Shown here one piece after another: positions 15,730-21,911 of a stretch of DNA of 24,804 nt (the first letter of the stretch is position 1; each line of letters begins with the position of its first letter). Origin of the DNA: CAZMGG01 sp964565715 (GTDB lineage Bacteria; Planctomycetota; UBA1135; UBA2386); the NCBI GenBank assembly GCA_964565715.1, contig CAZMGG010000086.1, positions 1 through 24,804 of the forward strand, read 5' to 3'. The notes beneath the pieces are model-generated. The model did not search any database, was not told where the DNA came from, and saw only the letters and a list, made by a program, of their open reading frames with translations. Both the position numbers and the translations under genes were made by a program.

Positions 15730-16831
15730 TGGCGGAGACCTCCTGCCAGCCGTTGAAGAGCGAGTAGCGGCCCGAGAGTCCGGCGGCGAGCTGCACCGCC
15801 ACGCCGGAGAAGCGCAGGTCGCAGGTGCCGCGGATGTCCAGCAGGGGGCTGCTGGGGCCCATGATGACGCCGCCGCGGATCTGCGCGGTGCCCGCACCCG
15901 CGTCCAGGGTGCCCAGCACGACGACCACGCCGTTCCAGGTGAAGTTGCCGGCGATGGTCAGGTCGCCGGTGACGACCAGCAGTCCGTAGCCGGTCGTGTT
16001 GCCGGTGAACTTGACGTTGCCGGCGCGGTAGGCGGTCACCGGCGTCACCGCGCTGCCGTACGTCGTGCTCGAGATGTTCGTGCCAGTGATCACCACGCCG
16101 GCCGTGCTGGCGGCCTGGGTGGCGATCGCGTTCACGTCCACCGGCACCGTGCTGCCGAGGCTCGGCGTGCCGCCGGTGCCCAGCACCTTGCCCTGCTCCG
16201 ATGGCGTGAGCTGGGACAACAGGTTGGCGGTGGTGCCCGGCGTCGTGATCGACAGGCCGGGCGAGTCGCCGCTGCCCACCGCCGCGCCGGTCAGGCCGAC
16301 GTTGGTGCCGTTGATGCGGGCCGCGCCGGTGATGTTGATCCCCATCGTGGGGTTGGTCACCGTGGCCGCGGCGGTCACCGTCGGCAGGAAGGAGGTGAAG
16401 CCCAGGTAGGCCACCACGCGCCGCCTCGCGTTGCCGTGCACGCCGGTGCTGACCACTTGGAACACCTGCTCGTCCGGGTCGGCGCCGTCGACCGGGCCGT
16501 CGCCATCGTTGTCGATGCCGTCACCGCCGAGGTTGGTGCACACGGTGGTGAAGGTCGCGCCGCCCGGCACCGTCTCGCTGTAGGTGGCGCCGTTGACCAG
16601 CAGGCCCAGACGCGCCTGGTACATCGCCACGTCGACGCCGGCCTCGGCGGCCATCAGGGCCTTCTCCTCCCGGACGTCGTGCTGCAGGGCCTGGCCCCGG
16701 CTGGTCATCGTCTGCAGGAAGCTGCCGACCGTGAACAGGAGCGGCACGAGCATCACCACCATGCCGATGGCGGCGAAGCCATCCTGGTCGGTGCGTTGGC
16801 ACAATGGGTTCGGTTCGTGGGTCATGGGCAT
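15719..16831 (-). CDS. PilX-like minor pseudopilin with a calcium-loop-like insert
   Basis: 370 residues from the ATG at 16831 (another ATG lies two codons in). The N-terminus has the pilin-like pattern DGFAAIGMVVMLVPLLFTVGS, a hydrophobic helix that continues into an amphipathic helix (QTMTSRGQALQHDVREEKALMAAEAGVDVAMYQARLG), as in PilX/GspK-type minor pilins. The position-5 Glu of standard prepilins is absent, which is tolerated in the GspK class. Residues ~103-121 read DGIDNDGDG then VDGADPDE, a DxDxDG-type loop like those that bind calcium. The rest is Thr/Gly-rich beta structure resembling the surface part of PilX-like proteins. It starts 3 bp after the PulJ-like gene and overlaps the helical-repeat gene. 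Likely a tip or priming component of a type IV pilus or type II secretion pseudopilus. Confidence 0.7.
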   Translation of the reverse strand: MPMTHEPNPLCQRTDQDGFAAIGMVVMLVPLLFTVGSFLQTMTSRGQALQHDVREEKALMAAEAGVDVAMYQARLGLLVNGATYSETVPGGATFTTVCTNLGGDGIDNDGDGPVDGADPDEQVFQVVSTGVHGNARRRVVAYLGFTSFLPTVTAAATVTNPTMGINITGAARINGTNVGLTGAAVGSGDSPGLSITTPGTTANLLSQLTPSEQGKVLGTGGTPSLGSTVPVDVNAIATQAASTAGVVITGTNISSTTYGSAVTPVTAYRAGNVKFTGNTTGYGLLVVTGDLTIAGNFTWNGVVVVLGTLDAGAGTAQIRGGVIMGPSSPLLDIRGTCDLRFSGVAVQLAAGLSGRYSLFNGWQEVSANGP

Positions 16832-16834
16832 GAT

Positions 16835-17470
16835 TCAGTTGTTGCGCAGGTACAGGCTCTCGACGACGCGGAAGCGGGATACCCGGCCATCGGGCGTGCG
16901 CACGGCGGCCCGCAGGGTCACCTGCAGCATCCGCCCGGTCAGCGTGAACGTGCACAGCTCGACGTTGGTGGCCAGCACGACCGACGAGCCGGTGCGGTCG
17001 AGCACCACCTCGCCCTCGTCGACCATGCCGTCGCCGTCGTCGTCGATCCCATTCGACGTCTCGCTGGCGCTGATGCGGAACCAGACGGACTGCTGGCCGC
17101 CGAGCGTGGCGGCGTTGAGCGACATGGTGCCCGACGCGCTCTGGAAGCGCATGCCGGTGCGGGCCTGGGCGTCGACGTTGTCGATCCACTGGCCCACCGA
17201 GCTGGCGCGGCCGGCGCTCACGTCGGTCTGGTCGGCGCGCATCCGGTAGGTCGCCAGCGAGCACGGCCGGATCGCGTGGGCGATCCGTTCGGCCGAGCGC
17301 TGCAGGTTCTCCAGGGTGCGCGCCACGATCTCGTCGCTGGCCATGCTGCGGGTGGCCTTGCCGCTCGAGGTCAGCACCATGCCGATGGTCGGCACCAGCA
17401 GCACCAGCACCAGCAGCATCTCCAGCAGCGTGAAGCCGCCCTGGGCCCGGCGCGTGTCGGCGCGGCTCAT
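16835..17470 (-). CDS. PulJ/PilW-like pseudopilin
   Basis: 211 residues from the ATG at 17470, which overlaps the preceding stop as ATGA. A classic type III (prepilin) signal is present: RAQGG then FTLLEMLLVLVLLVPTIGMV, with cleavage expected between Gly and Phe and Glu at mature position 5. The following helix (ARTLENLQRSAERIAHAIRP) and a globular beta domain fit the GspJ/PilW class. Residues ~140-154 contain NGIDDDGDGMVDEGE, a second DxDxDG calcium-loop-like motif closely resembling that of the next protein in the operon. The C-terminus (TPDGRVSRFRVVESLYLRNN) is typical of PilW-type proteins. Processing would need a prepilin peptidase encoded elsewhere, since no assembly ATPase, platform protein or peptidase is in this window. 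Confidence 0.85.
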   Translation of the reverse strand: MSRADTRRAQGGFTLLEMLLVLVLLVPTIGMVLTSSGKATRSMASDEIVARTLENLQRSAERIAHAIRPCSLATYRMRADQTDVSAGRASSVGQWIDNVDAQARTGMRFQSASGTMSLNAATLGGQQSVWFRISASETSNGIDDDGDGMVDEGEVVLDRTGSSVVLATNVELCTFTLTGRMLQVTLRAAVRTPDGRVSRFRVVESLYLRNN

Positions 17471-17940
17471 CGGCGTTCTCCCATCAGCGTCTCGATCGAG
17501 AAGTCGCCGTTGCGCGTGGCGCCGCGCCAGCGCACCCGGGCGCGCACGGTGTAGAGGATGGTGCCGCCGCTGCTGCGGTTGACGGTGACGTAGATCTCGC
17601 CGGGCAGGTTGTCGGCGTCGCCGGCCAGCGGCGTCAGCCCGCGGGGCTGGCCGTCGATGCCGGGAACGTCGAAGCCGGTGCCGTGGTAGGTGGCGAGCGT
17701 GGTGAACGGCACCGCCCGGAGCTGCTCCAGGGTGCTCCGGCAGGCCGCCATGGCCAGCAGTTTCTCGCTGTGCATCCGCCGCTGGCTGTTGTGGCTCACC
17801 ACGCCGCTGAAGATGCAGGCGAGCAGCATGACCGCAGCGGTGACCATCACCGTCAGCTCGACCAGGCTGGTGCCGGTCTCGCCGCGCCGGGGCGTCTCGT
17901 CCGGCGGGTGGTTCGCGGCGGGCTGCGGCAGGTGTTGCAT
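17467..17940 (-). CDS. PilV/GspI-like pseudopilin
   Basis: 157 residues from the ATG at 17940, first gene of the leftward operon. After a 22-residue leader comes the prepilin-type site RRGETG then TSLVELTVMVTAAVMLLACIF: cleavage after Gly, Thr instead of the usual Phe at position 1, and Glu at position 5. The hydrophobic helix is followed by HSEKLLAMAACRSTLEQLRAVP and a small beta domain, which matches the size and layout of the GspI/PilV minor pseudopilins. The order here (PilV-like, PilW/PulJ-like, PilX-like) matches the usual order of minor pilin clusters, which supports all three calls. The upstream gap (17941-18065) is shared with a divergent gene; I found no convincing promoter in it. 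Confidence 0.8.
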   Translation of the reverse strand: MQHLPQPAANHPPDETPRRGETGTSLVELTVMVTAAVMLLACIFSGVVSHNSQRRMHSEKLLAMAACRSTLEQLRAVPFTTLATYHGTGFDVPGIDGQPRGLTPLAGDADNLPGEIYVTVNRSSGGTILYTVRARVRWRGATRNGDFSIETLMGERR

Positions 17941-18065
17941 GGTGCTCGGTCATCGGCCTTGACTCGGGCGGGATGGAGCGGTGGGATCCCAGGTCGGAAC
18001 TCCGTGGTCGCGAGGGGGGCGCCGGCGGGTCCAGTTGGAGCCCCGCAACTGCCGATAGGGTGGGC

Positions 18066-18617
18066 ATGTCGGCAACCGCCACCCCTGAAGTCGCCGTCCG
18101 GGCCGCCCGCGAGCCGCGGCCGTTCCTCTACCTTGCGCCGAGGGTGCCGACGCCGCAGCCGGTGGCGGTGGACCCGGTGGGCCTGGCCCTGCTGGCGGCC
18201 GCCGCCGGCGACCAGGTGCCGCAGCTCGTGCGGATCCTGGTCGGGCATTCGCTCACGGTCGGCGCCCGCACCGGCGCCGGCGCCCCGCCGATCTCGGTCC
18301 TCAACCGGCGTCGGCGTTCCGCCCGCGCCTGGCTGCAGGCGATCCTGGCGGGTCGGACCGATGCGGTGACCCTGCACGCGCTCTGCCACACCTGGGCGCC
18401 GCAGCTCGCGGGGACGGGGCCGGACCTGCGCCACTGCCTGCGGTCGGCGCGTTCCTGCGTGGAGCTGCTGCGCGGGGCGCTGACGGCGCTAGTGTTCGGC
18501 CGGACCGCCGACAACCTGCTGCCCGAAGCCAGGGCCCTGCACGCCCTGGAGGCGGTGCTGGCGGTGCACCTGGGCGCGGTGGTGGCGGCGGCCCGGACGG
18601 CGGTGGCGCGGGCGTAG
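18066..18617 (+). CDS. Unrecognised alpha-helical protein
   Basis: 183 residues from the ATG at 18066; AGGGTGG just upstream may serve as ribosome site, and an upstream start at 17973 in the same frame is possible. The coding call rests on strong third-position GC bias in this frame, an open length of over 180 codons and lack of a better frame on either strand. The protein is Ala, Leu and Val rich and predicted helical throughout, with Arg-rich turns (LNRRRRSARAWLQAILAGR) and Cys/His residues clustered in the middle (LHALCHTWAPQL, DLRHCLRSARSCVELL). No signal peptide or certain membrane helix is seen. No family is recognised. It is transcribed away from the pseudopilin operon and ends 76 bp before the tRNA. 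Confidence 0.55.
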   Translation: MSATATPEVAVRAAREPRPFLYLAPRVPTPQPVAVDPVGLALLAAAAGDQVPQLVRILVGHSLTVGARTGAGAPPISVLNRRRRSARAWLQAILAGRTDAVTLHALCHTWAPQLAGTGPDLRHCLRSARSCVELLRGALTALVFGRTADNLLPEARALHALEAVLAVHLGAVVAAARTAVARA

Positions 18618-18648
18618 GGGCCGGGGCCGGGGGCGGCCCAGATCCTGC

Positions 18649-18677
18649 TTGCACGGGCGCGGGTCGGTACCTATGGT
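18649..18677 (+). promoter_or_regulatory. Candidate promoter of the tRNA-Arg gene
   Basis: TTGCAC (18649-18654) and TATGGT (18672-18677) are 17 bp apart, which would place the transcript start roughly 7-10 nt before the mature tRNA 5' end at 18694. The -35 box is a weak match (three of six), so this is only suggestive. Confidence 0.35.
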
Positions 18678-18693
18678 CCCCCGCCTTCCGACT

Positions 18694-18770
18694 GCGCCCG
18701 TAGCTCAATTGGATAGAGCGCCAGACTACGGATCTGGAGGTTGGAGGTTCGATTCCTCCCGGGCGTGCCA
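18694..18770 (+). tRNA. tRNA-Arg (anticodon ACG)
   Basis: The 77-nt sequence folds as a full cloverleaf. Acceptor stem GCGCCCG pairs with CGGGCGT, closing with a G-U pair; the discriminator is G and CCA is encoded. The D arm contains TAGCTCAATTGGATAGAGC, the anticodon stem CCAGA/TCTGG encloses CTACGGA with anticodon ACG, and the T arm reads GGAGG TTCGATT CCTCC. ACG is normally edited to ICG by TadA to read CGU, CGC and CGA. The gene lies 3' to 3' with the leftward DUF6717-like operon, a location often used by integrating elements, although no integrase or duplicated tRNA end is seen. Confidence 0.97.
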
Positions 18771-18809
18771 TCCATAGGTGGCTGTCAATGCGGGAGTTGG
18801 GGCGGATCG

Positions 18810-19430
18810 CTACACCCGCATCTGTCCCAGGTCCGGCCACGGCGGTGGCGACGGCTCCCGATCCCGACCCCACCGGAAACGCGGCCGCGTCCAGTTCCGC
18901 CCCGCATACCAGTGCTCGCCGAGCGGCGCCCAGAAATCGAGCGAGGCCTCGTGGCGGCTCGTCACCACGCCGCCACGCCCGACATAGGCCCAATGCCTGC
19001 GCGAGAACCTCACCAGGACCTCGGCGCCGGGATGGGTGCGGACCCAGTCGCAGGCGTGGGCCTCCATCTGCGCGTGCGTCACGACATCCACCGGGAACCG
19101 CCAGGGCGGGACCGGCAGCACGAGCAGGTGGAAGCCCGGCTCCGCCCAGGTCCGCAGGAAGTCCTCATACGCAGCCTCGAACTCGCGACGGTCGGCGGCG
19201 ATGGCGGCCTGCAGGACCGCCGGCTCGGGCCGCAGCACCGCGAGCACCTGTTCGACGAACGCCTCATGGCGGTAGTCGGCCTCGTCCTCCAGCTGCGCCA
19301 CGAAGCGGCACGCCTTCACCAGCCGGGCGCCGGGGACCCGACGCGCCAGGTCGGCCCGCGACCAGCCGCGCCGGAGCCGCAGCTCCCGCACGAGCTGGGC
19401 GAGATGGCGGTTGTTGCCGTGGCCGCTCAT
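18810..19430 (-). CDS. Helix-turn-helix protein of unknown role, third gene of the DUF6717-like operon
   Basis: 206 residues from the ATG at 19430, overlapping the previous stop as ATGA. The frame stays open upstream, but that part is inside the two previous genes. Residues ~8-65 resemble a Cro/CI-type helix-turn-helix: HLAQLVRELRLRRGWSRADL then ARRV, followed by FVAQLEDE and VEQVLAVLRPE. Residues ~90-206 form a second domain rich in Trp, His and Arg (FHLLVLPVPPWRFPVDVVTH, RRHWAYVGRGGVVTSRHEAS, WYAGRNWTRPRFRWGRDRE) that I do not recognise. It could be a DNA-binding regulator of its own operon with a ligand-sensing or enzymatic C-terminal part; this is inference. It ends 40 bp from the tRNA-Arg gene on the other strand. 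Confidence 0.7.
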   Translation of the reverse strand: MSGHGNNRHLAQLVRELRLRRGWSRADLARRVPGARLVKACRFVAQLEDEADYRHEAFVEQVLAVLRPEPAVLQAAIAADRREFEAAYEDFLRTWAEPGFHLLVLPVPPWRFPVDVVTHAQMEAHACDWVRTHPGAEVLVRFSRRHWAYVGRGGVVTSRHEASLDFWAPLGEHWYAGRNWTRPRFRWGRDREPSPPPWPDLGQMRV

Positions 19431-19804
19431 CGGTGGCCCTCCCAGGCCGGATCGCCGTCCTGATCCAGCGGCGGGGCCCAGTCCAGGCGGTTGTTCCAGC
19501 GCGGGGCGGTGACGTCGAACAGGGTGTGCACCGGATCGCGGCGGGGCAGGCGCTCCTGATAGACCCAGTACAGCTCGCCGCGTGCGTCGAGTTCCTGCAT
19601 GAGCCGCATCGCATCGTGGGTGCCGAGCCGATGGGCCGGACCCAGGAACGCATCGCCCTCGCAGGGGCTGCCACGGTGGAACACCCACCAGTGGTACTTC
19701 CAGAAGCGCGGGTCGGGATGGACCGAGATCGGACCGCAATCCCAGCGGCCGCGGTGGCCGCTCGCCCAGGCGCGGGCCAGGTCGGCGAAGCGAGGCCCGT
19801 TCAT
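19427..19804 (-). CDS. Unrecognised small protein, second gene of the DUF6717-like operon
   Basis: 125 residues from the ATG at 19804, overlapping both neighbours by ATGA. No signal peptide or membrane helix is visible, so it is probably cytoplasmic. The sequence is rich in aromatic and charged residues: DPRFWKYHWWVFHRG in the first half, then LGTHDAMRLMQELDARGELY, WVYQERLPRRDP and a Trp/Asp-rich end (APRWNNRLDWAPPLDQDGDP). I recognise no family. The tight coupling on both sides, with four-base overlaps, suggests the three proteins are made in fixed ratio and may form a complex or act in one process. The coding call is firm because of the overlaps and the ordered protein composition in this frame. 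Confidence 0.7.
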   Translation of the reverse strand: MNGPRFADLARAWASGHRGRWDCGPISVHPDPRFWKYHWWVFHRGSPCEGDAFLGPAHRLGTHDAMRLMQELDARGELYWVYQERLPRRDPVHTLFDVTAPRWNNRLDWAPPLDQDGDPAWEGHR

Positions 19805-20196
19805 CGGCGGCCTCCCTTCGCCGTGTCGCTCCGCAGGGCTTCGGCGCGGACGTGGATGCGCGCCGGCGCCGTGCGGAAGTAGTGGAAGAGGGCCGGACAG
19901 AGCCAGCCCTCCATCGACGTGCCGTCGGCCGCCGCCATGCGGTACCAGTTGCCGCCCGATTCGGGGCGGAGGAGGTGCAGGACGCGTTGGTGGCCGGGGA
20001 ACGGCTCGGCGGCGAACAGGAGCCGGAAGCCCGCACGGGCATCCGGGATGTCGCGCACCAGGTCGTCGATCATGGCGGGGACGCCGAGGACGAACGGCTC
20101 ACGGACGAGGCCGACGGCAGGGTCGTCGAAGACCCAGGTCGCGCTCGGCGGGTCGAAGAAGGGGGCAATGACGAGAAGCGAGTTGGCGGTGTTCAT
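19801..20196 (-). CDS. DUF6717-like conserved protein, first gene of a three-gene operon
   Basis: 131 residues from the ATG at 20196, preceded by AAAGGA at proper spacing; an in-frame upstream ATG at 20244 lacks such a site. The protein looks like the DUF6717 family from memory: a start like NSLLVIAPFF, then TWVFDDPAVGLVREPFVLGV, MIDDLVRDIPDARAGFRLLF, PFPGHQRVLHLLRPESGGNW and MEGWLCPALFHYFRTAP. Molecular function is not known to me. No signal peptide or membrane segment is seen. The gene has a near-consensus promoter about 215 bp upstream with a long leader that may encode a short peptide, and it is coupled by ATGA to the next gene. Confidence 0.75.
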   Translation of the reverse strand: MNTANSLLVIAPFFDPPSATWVFDDPAVGLVREPFVLGVPAMIDDLVRDIPDARAGFRLLFAAEPFPGHQRVLHLLRPESGGNWYRMAAADGTSMEGWLCPALFHYFRTAPARIHVRAEALRSDTAKGGRR

Positions 20197-20240
20197 GTGG
20201 TTCCTTTCGCACCGACCAGCACGCCGAGCGTCCCCTGTGA

Positions 20241-20336
20241 TCACGGAGTCCCGCCCCCGCAGGAAGAGTCGTCTCCCGCAGACTTGGTTGCCGTGAACGT
20301 CAGTTCCAGCCGCATCTCCGCTGGCGCGGATGGCAC
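20241..20336 (-). CDS. Tentative 31-residue leader peptide upstream of the DUF6717-like gene
   Basis: A short open frame in the leader of the operon starts with GTG at 20336 (or ATG at 20315) and ends with TGA at 20241, 44 nt before the DUF6717-like start. The product ends ELTFTATKSAGDDSSCGGGT followed by Pro, with a Gly-rich Cys-containing tail. GGAG directly abuts the inner ATG, too close for a good ribosome site, and nothing precedes the GTG. It may be a real small protein, a translated attenuator or chance. Confidence 0.3.
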   Translation of the reverse strand: MPSAPAEMRLELTFTATKSAGDDSSCGGGTP

Positions 20337-20409
20337 CTTGGTTCTGTCACCAGGTTGCCGGATTCGCCGCCGGGCGAACCGCTCTTGATGCTTGTCAGTG
20401 CAGAGCGCT

Positions 20410-20438
20410 CCTATACACAATCACCCGGCGCGTGTCAA
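20410..20438 (-). promoter_or_regulatory. Near-consensus sigma-70 promoter of the DUF6717-like operon
   Basis: Read on the minus strand, TTGACA (20433-20438) is followed after exactly 17 bp by TATAGG (20410-20415). The -35 box is a full match and the -10 box matches four of six positions. The transcript would start near 20403, leaving a leader of about 207 nt before the first gene at 20196. It lies in the gap downstream of the preceding leftward gene (stop at 20478), so the operon has its own strong promoter. Confidence 0.75.
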
Positions 20439-20477
20439 GCAAATGGTCTTGGAACGCGCCGGGCGGGGGCGCCGGGC

Positions 20478-21452
20478 TCAGTTCACCAGCCAGCTGTCGG
20501 AGGCGCGCAGCGTGCCGTTGGCGAAGGTGAAGCCCTGGATCACCGCCTGGCCGCTGCCAGGCAGGAGCGTGCGCGGGAAGGTGTGGGCCAGTCCCGGCAC
20601 GATCATGACCGCATCCAGGCTGTTCACCAGCGGGCACGACCCCAGCAGGCCATTCGGTCCGGTCACCACCGCCCGGGGCGGCCGGGGTGCGCCGATGGTG
20701 AGCACGTTCAGCACGCCGGGCTGGGGCGGGCCGAAGCCGACGCTGAGCTGGCCGCTGGCCCAGCGCACCGCCGGCAGGTAGCCGCAGCCGGTGCGGTAGG
20801 GCACCACCGGGCTGACGTTGGGCAGGAAGGTGAGGCTGAGGCTGGCGCGATAGCCGGCGCCGGCGGTGTTGTCGCCGATGGCCAGCCCGCGGTGGCGGAT
20901 GCGGACGGCGGTGCCGGTGGGGCTCACCGTGAGCGGGAATTCGCGGACCATCGGCGCGGCCGCGGTGCCCGCGAGCCCGATCTCGAAGGTGCCGTCGTTG
21001 TCGATGTCGACGAAGTACTCGCCGAGCGTGCCCTGGCCGGTGGAATGGCGCAGATCGATCAGCACCGACAGGGCGCCGCGGGTGGGCGCAGGCGTGCGGA
21101 ACACCGCCACCAGGTCGGCGCCGCTCTCGCCGCGGGCCACGGCACCCGAGTGCAGGGTCGGCAGCGAGGTGACGAACAGGCACTCGACGATGCCGTTGAA
21201 GGGATCGGCGGTGGTGCGCACGAGGGCGGAGCCGTCGCAGGCGCCGCTGCGGGCGGCGAGCGACTGCACGGCCTGGAAGGGCAGCGCCGCCGGCGCCGCC
21301 AGGGCATCGCGGCTCTGCGGCGAGAGCTGCAGGTGCTCGACCGACACGAACACGTCCTGCAGGACTTGCAGATCCACTTGCACCGGCGACTGGCCGGACA
21401 AACCGGCGGCGAGCACGAGCGCTGCGCCGCCCCTCACGATCCAGCGGTCCAT
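20478..21452 (-). CDS. Secreted protein with lineage-typical C-terminal domain, function unknown
   Basis: 324 residues from the second of two adjacent ATGs (21452; the first is at 21455). AGGAGGA directly precedes them, and the choice gives a good signal peptide (MDRWIVRGGAALVLAAGLSG). A second in-frame ATG at 21719 with AAGGAGGA at ideal spacing would add an Arg/Pro-rich 88-89-residue extension, so the N-terminus is uncertain. Residues ~25-215 are beta-rich with VDIDNDGTFEIG, a calcium-loop-like motif also seen in FG-GAP-type proteins. The last ~110 residues (GCGYLPAV, LGSCPLVNSLDAVM, VIQGFTFANGTLRASDS) resemble, more weakly, the C-terminal domain of the two kelch proteins of this window. 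It should be exported; ligand and role are unknown. Confidence 0.75.
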   Translation of the reverse strand: MDRWIVRGGAALVLAAGLSGQSPVQVDLQVLQDVFVSVEHLQLSPQSRDALAAPAALPFQAVQSLAARSGACDGSALVRTTADPFNGIVECLFVTSLPTLHSGAVARGESGADLVAVFRTPAPTRGALSVLIDLRHSTGQGTLGEYFVDIDNDGTFEIGLAGTAAAPMVREFPLTVSPTGTAVRIRHRGLAIGDNTAGAGYRASLSLTFLPNVSPVVPYRTGCGYLPAVRWASGQLSVGFGPPQPGVLNVLTIGAPRPPRAVVTGPNGLLGSCPLVNSLDAVMIVPGLAHTFPRTLLPGSGQAVIQGFTFANGTLRASDSWLVN

Positions 21453-21509
21453 CATTCCTCCTCGGCCGCGTGGGCGCGGCCCTTCCCGACTCGGACTGGC
21501 AGAAAGCAG

Positions 21510-21543
21510 CCGCGCCGCTTCCGGGATGTCCGGAGCGGCGCGG
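21510..21543. promoter_or_regulatory. Strong hairpin upstream of the 21452 start
   Basis: CCGCGCCGCT (21510-21519) pairs with AGCGGCGCGG (21534-21543), and an inner CCGG/CCGG pair follows a one-base bulge, leaving a loop of five. It lies about 55 nt before the minus-strand ATG pair at 21455/21452. No U-tract follows on either strand, so it is not a standard terminator; it may sit in the leader or inside the long form of the coding region. Confidence 0.5.
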
Positions 21544-21716
21544 AAGGCGTCGACAGGGGGAGTTTGCGTGGCCGGCCGGGCGAACGGCCGGGGCGAGGGG
21601 GGCTCCGCCAGCCAGGGCGGGCGGTGCGGGCGACGATTGCGTCGCGGGGTGGCGGACGGCGGGGCGAGGCGCCGGGGGCTCGCGCCCGCGGCGTTCCGGT
21701 CGTGCTCGTGGTCGAC

Positions 21717-21764
21717 CATCCGATCCTCCTTGCCACTGCCCGCGGCGGGCGACGTGCCCGCCGC
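21717..21764 (-). promoter_or_regulatory. Perfect 9-bp hairpin and strong ribosome site at an alternative in-frame start
   Basis: GCGGCGGGC (21742-21750) pairs perfectly with GCCCGCCGC (21756-21764) around a five-base loop. On the minus strand it is followed by AAGGAGGA and then ATG at 21719, in frame with the secreted protein downstream. The rest of the 456-bp gap (21456-21911) holds no other gene I can support. Confidence 0.45.
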
Positions 21765-21911
21765 TGCAGCGGCTGTCGGCAAGGCAGACCGGCGGCGATC
21801 AGCCAAACCGGAAGGGCGATCGGCGAGGTGGCCGTAAGACCCGGTCGATGGGGGAGATGCGGCCGACGGCCAGGACGCGGATTTGGCCCGGGAACGGCCC
21901 CGGCGGGCCCG

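Noticed and set aside
15614..17554. Open frame of 646 codons on the plus strand across the pseudopilin operon
   Set aside because: Low-complexity Ala/Gly/Arg/His composition, and it lies antisense to three genes with prepilin signals and coupled starts.
18694..21470. Genomic island with att sites made from the tRNA-Arg 3' end
   Set aside because: No exact copy of the tRNA end was found downstream; the nearest resemblance (ATTCCTCC near 21454) is just the complement of a ribosome site. No integrase is present.
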